From an uncultured Odoribacter sp. (GTDB taxonomy: Bacteria; Bacteroidota; Bacteroidia; Bacteroidales; Marinifilaceae): a stretch of DNA of 64,000 nucleotides. Numbering within the stretch: position 1 is the first letter of the stretch; each line of letters opens with the position of its first letter. Positions 33,254 to 43,556 of this stretch are shown here, piece after piece. Both the position numbers and the translations under genes were made by a program. The notes below the pieces were generated by a model, which saw only the letters and a list, made by a program, of their open reading frames with translations, searched no databases and was not told the DNA's origin. The stretch spans positions 51,794 through 115,793 of the forward strand of contig CAJTPD010000011.1 of assembly GCA_910578105.1 (NCBI GenBank), in the 5' to 3' direction.

Positions 33254-33988
33254 TTAGTTATACTTTTTAGCATATTGCAATATTTCATTAAGCCCGACAA
33301 ATCCAAGTATATCACAAAATTGAACAGTGGCAGCCAAATCCTTTTCCAGAAAACGGGCATTCCCGCCTGTAATAACAACTCTGGCATTTTTTTCCGTTTC
33401 CAAAAACCGGCGGATATAACTTTCCACCTCGAAAAACATCCCCCTCATAACCCCATTCCGGATAGCCTCCTCTGTTGTCCGGCCAATTCCACCGTATTCC
33501 CTTTCAGGAACGACATAGGGTAATCGGGCTGTATAATAATGCAAACTTTTAAAACGCATTTCCAGGCCCGGTGAAATATTCCCTCCCCAAAAAACACCGG
33601 ATGCATCCACATAATCAAACGTAATACAAGTACCGGAATCAATCACCAGCAAAGGACATTCCGGAAACAATTTCATCGCTCCCGCACATACGGCAATCCG
33701 GTCAAATCCCAAAGTTTCCGGAGTCGCATATCCTAACTTCAAAGGGAGAGCCATTCCGGAAGAAGCCTCCCAGAAAGAATCCGACGCTTCTTTCAGCAAA
33801 AGACGCATATCATCCGGAACCCGACCGCTACCCGAAAGCAACAAATGAATCTCATTACCTGCATTTTTCCATTTGCTTATTTCTTCCAAAAGTTCACCAG
33901 TCTGATACCGGGCTTCCACAAAACGGTCACCATCAAAAAAAGCATATTTTATCCGGGTATTCCCCACATCAACAACCAAATTCATCAT
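33254..33988 (-). CDS. coaX: type III pantothenate kinase
   Basis: 244 residues. The ASKHA-fold motifs are present: DVGNTRIKYAFFDGD (residues 6-20), IDSGTCITFDYVD near 117, and GGNISPGLEMR near 137. The enzyme phosphorylates pantothenate to start coenzyme A synthesis. It lies 26 bases after mfd on the same strand, and 120 bases before the TPR gene. Confidence 0.95.
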   Translation of the reverse strand: MMNLVVDVGNTRIKYAFFDGDRFVEARYQTGELLEEISKWKNAGNEIHLLLSGSGRVPDDMRLLLKEASDSFWEASSGMALPLKLGYATPETLGFDRIAVCAGAMKLFPECPLLVIDSGTCITFDYVDASGVFWGGNISPGLEMRFKSLHYYTARLPYVVPEREYGGIGRTTEEAIRNGVMRGMFFEVESYIRRFLETEKNARVVITGGNARFLEKDLAATVQFCDILGFVGLNEILQYAKKYN

Positions 33989-34014
33989 TCAAAACATTAC
34001 AAATAACTACACCC

Positions 34015-37000
34015 TCAATTCCGGCTCATATCCCACATCCGTTTCACCAATCCGGCCATTTTCATTACATCAGTCACTCCGGTAAAAATCAGGGATAATT
34101 TCCCGTTCTTCTCACTGAAACGGCAAGGCAACAATTGTTGCTGAACGAATTTCAGAATAGCAGCAAACACAGCAGACTGATAAAAAGGAGAAGTTTGTTC
34201 ACCGACAAAATAAACAATCATCTTGTCATTCTTCACCAATAAACGCTCTATGCCCAATTCCATACAATATCTCCGTGACCGTACTATTTCCAGCAATCCT
34301 TCCACCTGAAAAGGCAATTCACCGAAACGGTCGGTCAACTCACGGGCAAACCGGTCCAGTCCGGCTTCATCATTGATATTGTCCAATTCACGGTACAAAC
34401 GGATACGCTCACTGATATTTTCGACATAAGTATCCGGAATCAATGCTTCAAAATCAGATTCTATCACACAATCCGCAACGAACCCCTGCTCCTGCCCGCT
34501 CTTTTCAGCCTCCATTTCCGGAAATTCTTCTTCTCTCAGCTCCAGTAAAGCCTCATTCAGAATACGCTGATAAGTCTCATACCCGATTTCAGCAATAAAA
34601 CCAGACTGTTCTGCACCCAGAATATTGCCGGCTCCACGGATATCCAGGTCCTGCATGGCTATATTAAAACCGCTTCCCAATCCGCTGAAATCTTCAATTG
34701 CCTTCAATCTCCTGCGTGCTTCCGGATTAACCATATCCAAAGGCGGCGTCAGAAGATAACAAAAAGCTTTCTTATTCGAGCGGCCTACCCGACCCCTTAA
34801 CTGATGCAAATCACTCAACCCGTAATTTTGAGCCTGATTTATAATCATCGTATTAGCATTCGGAATATCCAACCCCGACTCTATAATCGTAGTCGCTATC
34901 AATACATCATAATCACCCCGCACAAAATCATGCATTACCTTTTCCAGCTCTTCGCCGGACATCTGTCCATGTGCAACACATGTCTTCACCTGAGGAATAA
35001 TACGTTGCAACATACCTTGAATATCACGGATGGTCTCCACCCGGTTATGGATAAAAAACACCTGTCCGTTACGGGATAATTCATACAAAATCACATCCTT
35101 AATCAATTGCTCATCAAAACGGTGCAATTCCGTTACAATCGGATAACGGTTAGGAGGCGGTGTACGGATAATAGACATATCCCGGGCACCCATCAAAGAA
35201 AACTGAAGAGTTCGCGGAATAGGAGTAGCCGTCATAGTCAAAGTATCCACATTCAATTTCATCTGTTTCAATTTCTCCTTCACCCCTACCCCGAATTTTT
35301 GTTCTTCATCAATAATCAGCAACCCCAAATCCTTAAATTCCACATCTTTGCTTGTCAAACGATGGGTCCCGATAACAATATCCACCTTACCTTCTTTCAG
35401 CTCCTTCAAAATCTTCCTGATATCGCTGCTCTTCTTCATCCGGCTGATATACTCAATCCGGCAAGGCATCCCCACCAGACGCTTCGAAAAAGTATTATAA
35501 TGCTGGTAAGCCAAAACAGTTGTAGGCACCAATACCGCAACCTGCTTACTGTCTGCCACAGCCTTAAAAGCAGCCCGGACAGCCACCTCGGTCTTCCCGA
35601 AACCGACATCCCCGCATATCAGGCGATCCATCACCTGAGGCTTCTCCATATCAGCCTTGACTGCCTCAATAGCCTTCATTTGATCCGGTGTCTCATCATA
35701 CATAAAAGAAACCTCCATCTCCTCCTGCAAATAACTATCCTTCGAAAAAGCAAAAGCAGCCTCCTTTTTACGGCGCGCATACAAAGCAATCAACTCACGG
35801 GCAATATCCTTTACCCGTGATTTTGTCTTCTGTTTCAACTTATTCCAGGCATCACCTCCCAACTTATTCACCACCGGAGGTATTCCGTCTTTCCCTTTAT
35901 ACTTGGAAATCTTATGCAAAGAATGCAATCCGACATACAATTCTGAATTATTCTTATACACCAGCCGGATGACCTCCTGTTCCCTTCCGTCATTATTGAG
36001 TTTGACCAACCCTCCGAAACGTCCTATACCATGGTCAATGTGCACCACATAATCACCGGGATGCAAACATTGCAACTCACTGAGAGTAATAGCCTCCCTG
36101 CCCTGACGAATACGGGTTGTCTGCAAACGGTACTTATGATAACGGTCGAAAATCTGGTGCTCGGTATAAACACAAACCTTTTCACAAGCATCCGAAAATC
36201 CCTCATGAACCACACCTTCCAGCCAGGAAAAATCAATCTGATAACCTTTATCTTTAAAAATATCACGAATCCGTTGTATCTGCATCCCATTATTAGAACA
36301 GACATACAACTGATAACCGTTAGCCTGCCGCGACAGCAAAGTCTCTGCCAATAAATCAAAATGCTTATTCGTCGAAGGCTGCGCCTCACAACAAACATCC
36401 ACCGTTTCACCACGGAAATACAAATCAGGTCCCCACTCCACAACAGGACAAAACTCAATATAACCCATCAGTTCTGCCGCAGAAGTCATCACCTCATCCC
36501 CGGCCTCCGTATGCAAAGCATTCACCCTATCATGCAAAAACATCCCGTCTTTAATCCACCACACCGGTTTCAAACCAAAATAAGAAAACAAATCCGTATG
36601 TTTACAATTCCCGGAAGCACTGCTTAAATCCGGAACAATAGAAACATGCTCAACCCGCCGGTCGGACAACTGAGTCTCCACATCAAAAAAACGGACAGAT
36701 TCTACTTCATCTCCGAAAAAATCTATCCGCACAGGCAACTCTTCCGCAAAAGAATAAACATCCACGATACTCCCCCGGATAGAAAACTGACCGGGTTCAT
36801 AAACAAAATCACTCCGTTCAAATCCATACTCCGCCAGCAAATTTTCTACAAAAGAAATAGAAAGCCTGTCCCCCTGACGGACAACCATCGACATTTCCGC
36901 CAATACAGCGCGGTCCACCACTTTTTCAGCCAAAGCTTCGGGAAAAGTAATCAACGTATCCACCCGACCGTGACTGATATTATTCAATACTTCCGTTCTG

Positions 37001-37314
37001 ACCAATACCGAATCATTATCTTTTTCTTCCTCTTTAATCATCCGCCTGTACGAAGAAGGCAAAAAAGCGATTTGCTTTTCATCCGCAAAAGCAGTAACAT
37101 CATTATAAAAATAAGCAGCCTCTTCCCGGTCATTCAACACAACCACCCGGAGTCCCGGACGGGTAGTCCGCATAGCTCCGACCAGCAAAGGAGTCACCGA
37201 ACCTGCATTATTGGTAAGCTTATATTTTCTATCCCCGCAGGAAGTCAGCTCCGAAGTCAGTTTTCCGATAACCTGAGCCGACAAATATTTTTGCAATAAA
37301 TCCTTTGTATTCAA
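34015..37314 (-). CDS. mfd: transcription-repair coupling factor Mfd
   Basis: 1099 residues. The N-terminal UvrB-like domain is followed by the RNA-polymerase-interacting domain (HPGDYVVHIDHGIGRF, about residues 425-440). The RecG-like SF2 motor has Walker A GDVGFGKTE and motif II DEEQKFG, and the TRG motif and C-terminal D7 domain follow. It dislodges stalled RNA polymerase and recruits UvrA. The full family architecture is intact; a Bacteroidota -7 box lies just upstream at 37340. Confidence 0.96.
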   Translation of the reverse strand: MNTKDLLQKYLSAQVIGKLTSELTSCGDRKYKLTNNAGSVTPLLVGAMRTTRPGLRVVVLNDREEAAYFYNDVTAFADEKQIAFLPSSYRRMIKEEEKDNDSVLVRTEVLNNISHGRVDTLITFPEALAEKVVDRAVLAEMSMVVRQGDRLSISFVENLLAEYGFERSDFVYEPGQFSIRGSIVDVYSFAEELPVRIDFFGDEVESVRFFDVETQLSDRRVEHVSIVPDLSSASGNCKHTDLFSYFGLKPVWWIKDGMFLHDRVNALHTEAGDEVMTSAAELMGYIEFCPVVEWGPDLYFRGETVDVCCEAQPSTNKHFDLLAETLLSRQANGYQLYVCSNNGMQIQRIRDIFKDKGYQIDFSWLEGVVHEGFSDACEKVCVYTEHQIFDRYHKYRLQTTRIRQGREAITLSELQCLHPGDYVVHIDHGIGRFGGLVKLNNDGREQEVIRLVYKNNSELYVGLHSLHKISKYKGKDGIPPVVNKLGGDAWNKLKQKTKSRVKDIARELIALYARRKKEAAFAFSKDSYLQEEMEVSFMYDETPDQMKAIEAVKADMEKPQVMDRLICGDVGFGKTEVAVRAAFKAVADSKQVAVLVPTTVLAYQHYNTFSKRLVGMPCRIEYISRMKKSSDIRKILKELKEGKVDIVIGTHRLTSKDVEFKDLGLLIIDEEQKFGVGVKEKLKQMKLNVDTLTMTATPIPRTLQFSLMGARDMSIIRTPPPNRYPIVTELHRFDEQLIKDVILYELSRNGQVFFIHNRVETIRDIQGMLQRIIPQVKTCVAHGQMSGEELEKVMHDFVRGDYDVLIATTIIESGLDIPNANTMIINQAQNYGLSDLHQLRGRVGRSNKKAFCYLLTPPLDMVNPEARRRLKAIEDFSGLGSGFNIAMQDLDIRGAGNILGAEQSGFIAEIGYETYQRILNEALLELREEEFPEMEAEKSGQEQGFVADCVIESDFEALIPDTYVENISERIRLYRELDNINDEAGLDRFARELTDRFGELPFQVEGLLEIVRSRRYCMELGIERLLVKNDKMIVYFVGEQTSPFYQSAVFAAILKFVQQQLLPCRFSEKNGKLSLIFTGVTDVMKMAGLVKRMWDMSRN

Positions 37315-37339
37315 TTTCTTTATCCAAATTTAACCGGAG

Positions 37340-37347
37340 CAAAGTTA
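37340..37347 (-). promoter_or_regulatory. mfd promoter -7 element
   Basis: TAACTTTG on the minus strand, 26 bases before the mfd start codon. No clear -33 TTTG. Confidence 0.5.
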
Positions 37348-37422
37348 CTGAAATTTTTAAATTTACGCCTACTATCCCATCCCGGACCGGTCAACAGAAA
37401 AACTTCCCCTCCGAAAACAAAA

Positions 37423-37455
37423 GAGAGATACCCGAATTTTCATCGGATATCTCTC
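37423..37455 (-). terminator. terminator after the porin gene
   Basis: GAGAGATA / TATCTCTC with an inner CCGA / TCGG pairing, 25 bases beyond the porin stop codon. A short T-rich run follows on the minus strand. Confidence 0.7.
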
Positions 37456-37479
37456 CCGGCACAAACCCTCAATTACAAA

Positions 37480-38622
37480 TCACGAATTAAGAAACACCTG
37501 TATCCGGGCCGAAATAAAATGAAAGTTTTCTTTCCCATTCAAAGCATACTTATCCAAATGTGCAAAATTGTAATTCAATCTCAACCGGATAAATTTCTTC
37601 CAATAATAATTACAGCCAAAAGTAAATTGCTGCTGCTGTCCGCCAAGAATTTCAGTCTCCTTATCATTCAAATCGAGACAGGAATAACGTACAGCAAACT
37701 CCAGAGAACCAGGCTCCGGCAATTCCAGACGTGCCCACGAAGTGGCATATTCATAACCATTACCAATAGCAAGAAACCCCATCTGCCCGTAAGTACCCCA
37801 GGCTTTATATGTTTTCAGATCATGTTTCCGGTCCGCCTGAACATAAAAATATTCTCCCTGCAAACTGAATCTACCCATAGCCCCGATAAATTCGCCGGTC
37901 ACCTTAAAAGTATGATTAACATCAGTTATATCCGCATTTACAAACTTCGTAGAATTGACCATACTCCCCAGATTAGCCCCATAAGAAACAGCACGTCCGG
38001 CAACCCCCTCCTTGGTTGCATCCGGAGTCCGGAAACTCGCTGCAGCACCTATATGCAAGACATGCTCTTCACTCCGGCAGGGATTATAAACACCCCGGGC
38101 CGTCAGTGCATAACCATCATTGCCTTTATAATCCAGTCTCTGGTCAAAATGAGTATCCCCGAATAAACCACCCGCATACCAGAAATTTTTACTCCAGCCG
38201 ATATACTCCAACCCAAGTTTACGTCCGGGAGCAAAAGCCTCTGTTACACAACCTGCATTGATAAAACGGATATTACCGGAACTTTCCATATAATCCAATC
38301 CGAAAGGCTCTGCAAAATGACCTATGCGGGCATAAGAATTCGACCGGAAATTATACTGAATAAAAACATCTTTCAGAGAAATTGTTTTCTTGGCAAAACC
38401 GATGTCAATCTTGCCGGAAAAGTTTTCATATTTTCCGCTGACCCCCAAACGGATGTCGCTGATTGTAGCACCGCTTCCAAGATGGGTTTTATCTTTAAAA
38501 AATGCGGTACCGTCAAAATAAACCCGTCCGTTCACCGAACCCTCCAGCTTCTCCGTCCGGGTCTGTCCTAATGCCAAAGCTGCCGACAATAACACCGGAA
38601 ATACAAACGTAATTTTTTTCAT
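37480..38622 (-). CDS. porin of the phosphate-selective OprO/OprP type
   Basis: 380 residues with a signal peptide MKKITFVFPVLLSAALALGQ. The body alternates strands typical of a 16- or 18-stranded barrel, with ISDIRLGVSGKYENFSGKIDIGFAKKTISLKDVFIQYNF around residues 55-95 and FAEPFGLDYMES, both hallmarks of the OprP/Porin_O_P family, and ends in a strand FHFISARIQVFLNS. The OprP group transports phosphate, pyrophosphate or small anions. It is 3 bases after a secreted HAD phosphatase gene, suggesting joint use of phosphorylated compounds. Confidence 0.88.
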   Translation of the reverse strand: MKKITFVFPVLLSAALALGQTRTEKLEGSVNGRVYFDGTAFFKDKTHLGSGATISDIRLGVSGKYENFSGKIDIGFAKKTISLKDVFIQYNFRSNSYARIGHFAEPFGLDYMESSGNIRFINAGCVTEAFAPGRKLGLEYIGWSKNFWYAGGLFGDTHFDQRLDYKGNDGYALTARGVYNPCRSEEHVLHIGAAASFRTPDATKEGVAGRAVSYGANLGSMVNSTKFVNADITDVNHTFKVTGEFIGAMGRFSLQGEYFYVQADRKHDLKTYKAWGTYGQMGFLAIGNGYEYATSWARLELPEPGSLEFAVRYSCLDLNDKETEILGGQQQQFTFGCNYYWKKFIRLRLNYNFAHLDKYALNGKENFHFISARIQVFLNS

Positions 38623-38625
38623 GGC

Positions 38626-39594
38626 TTAATATCCGATAACGGCTTTATCAGTTTTAGGATTAGAAACATTTTTCTTCACACCCCAATCTCCGGTAACATA
38701 CTGGTAATCCCCCTCAGGAATATCATTACTATAGACAACGATGGCACGGGCATCATTCTCCCAATACCCTTTAACGGTTTTATTGTCCATTTCTTTCTCC
38801 ACTTTCTTATCATCCGGGTTTACAATTAATTTCAACCCGACGGAAGTATTCATCAACTCCATATCTCCACGGCTGTTACCACCGGCAAACAACGGTTTTG
38901 CCTTAATGAAAGTATTTACAACCTCAGCTTTCCCATTATCCTGCGGCACCGGAAATACCAATTGGTCTGTCACCACACCGTCGGCTGTCACCAACGATTT
39001 TACCCCCAGAATCCGGTCTTCCGGTATCCCCAGTTGCTCAGCAACAAATCTCTGATACAACAACTCCGGAGAAGCAGAAACAACCCAGATTTCAAAATCA
39101 TAATCTTTCAGATTCGCCAACAATTGTTTCATTTCCGGATACATCTTATTCTGATATTTTTCATGAAACATAGCATTACCCATTTCCTGAATCTCTTCGG
39201 CTGTCAGACCGGACAAAAATTTAATACGGTTCTGTACATATTCTATACCCACATTATTACCATGCAGTAATTTATCTACAATCGCCATCTTTTCCTTTGA
39301 CTTCCGGTCAGATTTCCCGGCATAATTTTTCTGCGCAAAATCATATAACGCTTCATCAGCCAAATAATAAGGAGTTTGTCCGAACAAAGTACCATCACAG
39401 TCAAACACAGCCACCTTACGGATTTTCATAGGCACCGTCGAATCCAGAAAAGCTGCCAGACGGTCATTGGTCTCATCAGAAAACCCCTTGACAGGCTTAT
39501 AGGTATAAGTCTGGGCATCGACAAATACAAACGAACTCATGACCAGTGCCACGGTTACCACCATTACATAACGGATTTTTACGAACATCTTCAT
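38626..39594 (-). CDS. secreted HAD-family phosphatase
   Basis: 322 residues. A hydrophobic N-terminus ending ...FVDAQ is a signal peptide, so the enzyme is periplasmic or outer-surface. HAD motif I is DCDGT (65-69), motif II contains VVSASPEL, and the last motif is GGNSRGDMELM. The layout recalls the phosphoserine-phosphatase-like HAD branch (PF12710). A periplasmic phosphomonoesterase role is likely; the substrate is unknown. It lies 96 bases after glpF and 3 bases before the porin gene, all on the same strand. Confidence 0.85.
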   Translation of the reverse strand: MKMFVKIRYVMVVTVALVMSSFVFVDAQTYTYKPVKGFSDETNDRLAAFLDSTVPMKIRKVAVFDCDGTLFGQTPYYLADEALYDFAQKNYAGKSDRKSKEKMAIVDKLLHGNNVGIEYVQNRIKFLSGLTAEEIQEMGNAMFHEKYQNKMYPEMKQLLANLKDYDFEIWVVSASPELLYQRFVAEQLGIPEDRILGVKSLVTADGVVTDQLVFPVPQDNGKAEVVNTFIKAKPLFAGGNSRGDMELMNTSVGLKLIVNPDDKKVEKEMDNKTVKGYWENDARAIVVYSNDIPEGDYQYVTGDWGVKKNVSNPKTDKAVIGY

Positions 39595-39690
39595 AAGGTA
39601 AAGATTAAAGTTAATTAATTTTATTTAAGACCTTTAGTTATTCCTACTTCCTCGTAAAATGATTTCAATAAATCACAAATAATCTTTCTT

Positions 39691-40431
39691 TTATCCAAAC
39701 AGGAGTAAATAAACACAAGCGGCAATTCCCGCTCCCGCAAACGGACCGAAAACCGGGACCCAGCCATATCCCCAGCCACTACTTCCTTTTCCTTTAATCG
39801 GCAAAAGATAATGGACCAAACGGGGCGGAAAATCCCGGGCCGGATTGATAGCGTATCCCGTTGTCCCTCCCAATGACATACCTATAGCGACAATCAAAAA
39901 AGTCACCGGAAACAACCCCACGGAACCCAAACCCACCTCAGGTGTATTTCCTTCTACGGCCAGACACAAGATAACAAATACCAATACAAAAGTTCCGATA
40001 ACTTCACAGATAAAATTCCGCGGTTTATTCAGAATTGCCGGCATCGTACAAAAAGTACACAGTTTCGTATCAGGGTCCTCCGTCACGTCATAATGATCTT
40101 TGTAAAAAATATAAACGAATACAGCACCCACAAAACTCCCCAGCAACTGCGCAACAATATAGGCAGGAACATATGCCCAGGGGAAAACACCGCTAAGAGC
40201 CAACCCGACAGATAAAGCGGGATTCAAATGAGCTCCTGAATAAGGTGCGGCAATAAAAGCTCCGCACATCACAGCAAATCCCCAGGCCAAAGTAATCACA
40301 ACCCAGCCACCGTTAAATCCTTTCGATTTATTCAGAATCGTACCGGCCACCACTCCATCTCCCAACAATATCAGTATTGCAGTCCCGATAAATTCAAAAA
40401 GACATTTCACAAAAAGAGTATCAGGCATCAT
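39691..40431 (-). CDS. glpF: glycerol facilitator (aquaglyceroporin, MIP family)
   Basis: Six transmembrane helices with the two half-helix signatures: HLNPALSVG (first NPA) and YAINPARDFPPR (second NPA, with the Asp of the aquaglyceroporins). I prefer the ATG at 40431 (MMPDTLFVKCLFEFIGT), which fits homologues; the frame could start 12 codons earlier at 40467, only 8 bases after the glpK stop. It lets glycerol cross the inner membrane by diffusion. It is next to glpK and glpD in the same direction. Confidence 0.93.
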   Translation of the reverse strand: MMPDTLFVKCLFEFIGTAILILLGDGVVAGTILNKSKGFNGGWVVITLAWGFAVMCGAFIAAPYSGAHLNPALSVGLALSGVFPWAYVPAYIVAQLLGSFVGAVFVYIFYKDHYDVTEDPDTKLCTFCTMPAILNKPRNFICEVIGTFVLVFVILCLAVEGNTPEVGLGSVGLFPVTFLIVAIGMSLGGTTGYAINPARDFPPRLVHYLLPIKGKGSSGWGYGWVPVFGPFAGAGIAACVYLLLFG

Positions 40432-40475
40432 AAAAAACAAGTAATTAACAAAATAAAAATCAACCATTCAAACCA

Positions 40476-41957
40476 TCAATGAATGACCCGGTCTACAGCA
40501 TCCCGCCAACCTCCTTTCAACTCTTCAATGACCTTTTTATCACAGGTGGGCTCAAAATGTTTATCCACCTTCCATTGTTGTTTTATCTCTTCCAAATCTT
40601 TCCAGAAACCGACAGCCAATCCGGCAAGATATGCCGCACCCAAAGCTGTCGTCTCTATTACCTTCGGACGTATCACATCAGAATCCAAAATATCTGCCTG
40701 AAATTGCATCAGCAAATTATTAGCTGCCGCACCTCCGTCAACCCTCAACTCCTTCAATTCGATACCGGCATCCTTCTGCATAGCCTTCACCACATCCATC
40801 GTCTGAAAAGCTATCCCCTCCAACGCCGCTCTGGCAATATGGGCCGCCGTCGTACCACGGCTTATCCCCAAAATAGCACCCCTTGCATATTGATTCCAAT
40901 AAGGAGCACCCAACCCGGTCAATGCCGGCACAAAATAAACCCCTCCGTTATCTGCTACCCGGGTTGCCAAAGCCTCAATATCACCGGACGAACGAATAAT
41001 CCCCAAACCGTCCCTCAGCCACTGCACAATTGCTCCTCCGACAAAAATGCTTCCCTCTAAAGCATAAGTTACCTGTTCTCCGATTTTCCAGGCAATGGTC
41101 GCCAGCAAATTATTCCGGGAAAACACCGGTTTATCCCCGCTATTCATCAGCAGAAAACATCCCGTACCGTAAGTATTTTTTACCATACCCGGTTCTGTAC
41201 ACATTTGTCCGAACAAAGCAGCCTGCTGGTCCCCGGCAATCCCCGCAATAGGTACTTTATGGGCAAACATTGTCGTTTTAGTATGTCCGTATACTTCACT
41301 GGAAGATTTTACTTCAGGCATCATCGAACGGGGAATATCAAACAATTCCAGCAAAGCATCGTCCCAAACCAGCTCGTGGATATTGAACAACATCGTTCGC
41401 GAAGCATTGGTCACATCCGTCACATGCACTTCCCCGCGAGTGAGACGCCAAATCAGCCAGGTATCCACAGTCCCGAATATCAAACGTCCGGATTCCGCTT
41501 TCTCTCGGGCACCCTCTACATTATCCAGTATCCATTTTATTTTCGTAGCACTAAAATAAGCATCAATGATTAACCCGGTTTTTTCACGGATAAAATCAGT
41601 TTTTCCCTCTGCTTTCAACGAATCACAATAAGCGGAAGTCCGCCGGTCCTGCCATACTATTGCATGATAAACAGGCTCTCCGGTTTCTTTATCCCAGACA
41701 ATGGTGGTTTCCCGTTGATTGGTAATCCCGATTGCAGCTATATCCAATCCGTTGATTCCTATAGAAGCCATAGCACCTGCAATTACAGAAGCTTGCGAAG
41801 ACCATATTTCATGAGGATCATGTTCCACCCAACCAGCCTTCGGAAAAATCTGCCGGAACTCTTTTTGTGCCACAGCCTTGATTTCACCCTTATGGTCAAA
41901 CACAATAGCCCTCGAACTACTGGTTCCTTGGTCTAATGAGATAATATATTGTGCCAT
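40476..41957 (-). CDS. glpK: glycerol kinase
   Basis: 493 residues. FGGY-kinase features are all present: DQGTSSSRAIVFD at residues 9-21, NQRETTIVWDKETG near 79, GTVDTWLIWRLTRG near 162, and GDQQAALFGQ near 242. The adenosine-binding GALxGI-like region reads TTALGAAYLAGLAVGFW. It phosphorylates glycerol to sn-glycerol 3-phosphate, trapping it in the cell. It lies between glpD (27-base gap) and glpF. Confidence 0.96.
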   Translation of the reverse strand: MAQYIISLDQGTSSSRAIVFDHKGEIKAVAQKEFRQIFPKAGWVEHDPHEIWSSQASVIAGAMASIGINGLDIAAIGITNQRETTIVWDKETGEPVYHAIVWQDRRTSAYCDSLKAEGKTDFIREKTGLIIDAYFSATKIKWILDNVEGAREKAESGRLIFGTVDTWLIWRLTRGEVHVTDVTNASRTMLFNIHELVWDDALLELFDIPRSMMPEVKSSSEVYGHTKTTMFAHKVPIAGIAGDQQAALFGQMCTEPGMVKNTYGTGCFLLMNSGDKPVFSRNNLLATIAWKIGEQVTYALEGSIFVGGAIVQWLRDGLGIIRSSGDIEALATRVADNGGVYFVPALTGLGAPYWNQYARGAILGISRGTTAAHIARAALEGIAFQTMDVVKAMQKDAGIELKELRVDGGAAANNLLMQFQADILDSDVIRPKVIETTALGAAYLAGLAVGFWKDLEEIKQQWKVDKHFEPTCDKKVIEELKGGWRDAVDRVIH

Positions 41958-41984
41958 AAATCAAAAATTTACCTTATAAAGCAT

Positions 41985-43556
41985 CTACTTCAAAATATAA
42001 CGTTGTGCCAATTCCGTAAAAGATTGCACCTGCCGGTCTATCCAGGTCTGGTCATGTCCCAGCTCTTTGGCTACAATCCGGGCCACCTCCGGAGCAACCT
42101 CTAAAGCCGCCCGGGCATCCAGAAACAACAAACGAACCCGCCGGGCCAAAATATCTTCCACATCTAAAGCCATCTCTTCACGGACAGCCCAAACCACTTC
42201 GGCCACCGTATAATCGTATTCCGGATGCAACTTTTCCGCCATACTTTTGTCAGATTCCATCAACGTCCTGATAGCCGTAATATCCGAACCATAGATATAC
42301 AAATGATTCGTTAAATCCGGCTCAGGCAGATAACCGTGGATATGAAGATTTCTAGTTACACATTCCCGTTTTTCCAGCAAATTCAGACTAATCACTTTAT
42401 CAACAGTATCTTCTGCCATTTTACGGTAAGTTGTCCATTTCCCTCCCGTAATAGTAACCAGCTTATTGACAGAAACAAAAATCTTGTGACTCCGGGAAAT
42501 TTCTTTCGTACTCTTCCCTTCTTTTTTAGGAGCAGCCAAAGGGCGTAAACCTGCAAACACAGAAAGCACATCACTCCGCTGCGGTTTCCGGCTCATATAG
42601 CGTCCGGCAGTATCCAGAATAAATCTGATTTCCTGTTCAAGAGCCTGCGGCTCCAATTCCGGTTTTTCCCTTACAGTATCCGTTGTTCCTACGACAACTT
42701 TATCATGCCAGGGTACTGCAAACAACACCCGCCCGTCATCTGTCTTAGGAATCATAATCGCACAATCGCTTTGCAGAAAAGAACGGTCAAGAACAAGATG
42801 CACCCCCTGACTGGGTTGCACCATATGCTCATGTGTCGGCACATCCATAGCCATGATACTATCTACAAAAATACCGGTAGCATTTACAACTGCTCTGGCC
42901 TTTACCTCATAAACATTTCCCGTCAGCACATCTTCCACTTTCACTCCTTCCGCAATGCCTTCGGCATTATGAAGGATACCGGTAACTTTCATCCGGTTGA
43001 CCGGACATCCCCCGTATTCTTCACACGTTTGAGCCAAATTGACCGCCAAACGGGAATCATCAAACTGACCATCATGATACACAACCCCTCCTTTTAATCC
43101 CTCCGTCCGTATCGTCGGCAACCACTCCATTGTCTTTTTCTTAGACTGAAATTTAGAGCGACCCAGACTAAGACCTCCCGCTAAAATATCGTAAACAGTC
43201 AATCCGACAGTATATAAAAAATTATCCCAATATCGGTAATTCGGAATAATAAAAGACTGATTTTTCACCAAATGAGGCGCATTTTCCTTTAACAACCCTC
43301 TTTCATGCAATGCTTCCAAAACCAACGATACATCGCCCTGCGCAAGATAACGTACACCTCCGTGCACTAACTTTGTACTACGGCTTGAAGTTGCTTTAGC
43401 AAAATCATCCAATTCAAACAGAGCCACACTGAATCCCCTGGTTGCAGCATCAACAGCAACTCCTAAACCAGTGGCCCCCCCTCCCACAACAACCACATCC
43501 CAGGTCATAGAAGTATCAGCAACCCTTTTTATCAAATTCTCGCGTTTCATAGCCAT
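41985..43556 (-). CDS. glpD: glycerol-3-phosphate dehydrogenase (FAD-dependent)
   Basis: 523 residues. The FAD-binding motif VVVVGGGATGLGVAVDAATRG lies at residues 20-40. ATSSRSTKLVHGGVRYL follows at about 55, LVTITGGKWTTYRKMAEDTVDKV is near 390, and a C-terminal helical domain ends the protein. This is the GlpD/GlpA type, not NADH-linked GpsA. It oxidises sn-glycerol 3-phosphate to dihydroxyacetone phosphate and passes electrons to quinone. It heads the glpD-glpK-glpF run. Met3 is an alternative start. Confidence 0.95.
   Translation of the reverse strand: MAMKRENLIKRVADTSMTWDVVVVGGGATGLGVAVDAATRGFSVALFELDDFAKATSSRSTKLVHGGVRYLAQGDVSLVLEALHERGLLKENAPHLVKNQSFIIPNYRYWDNFLYTVGLTVYDILAGGLSLGRSKFQSKKKTMEWLPTIRTEGLKGGVVYHDGQFDDSRLAVNLAQTCEEYGGCPVNRMKVTGILHNAEGIAEGVKVEDVLTGNVYEVKARAVVNATGIFVDSIMAMDVPTHEHMVQPSQGVHLVLDRSFLQSDCAIMIPKTDDGRVLFAVPWHDKVVVGTTDTVREKPELEPQALEQEIRFILDTAGRYMSRKPQRSDVLSVFAGLRPLAAPKKEGKSTKEISRSHKIFVSVNKLVTITGGKWTTYRKMAEDTVDKVISLNLLEKRECVTRNLHIHGYLPEPDLTNHLYIYGSDITAIRTLMESDKSMAEKLHPEYDYTVAEVVWAVREEMALDVEDILARRVRLLFLDARAALEVAPEVARIVAKELGHDQTWIDRQVQSFTELAQRYILK

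Noticed and set aside
35107..35820. A 237-codon plus-strand frame over mfd
   Set aside because: Lies opposite the helicase motor of Mfd, whose motifs are intact in the minus-strand frame.
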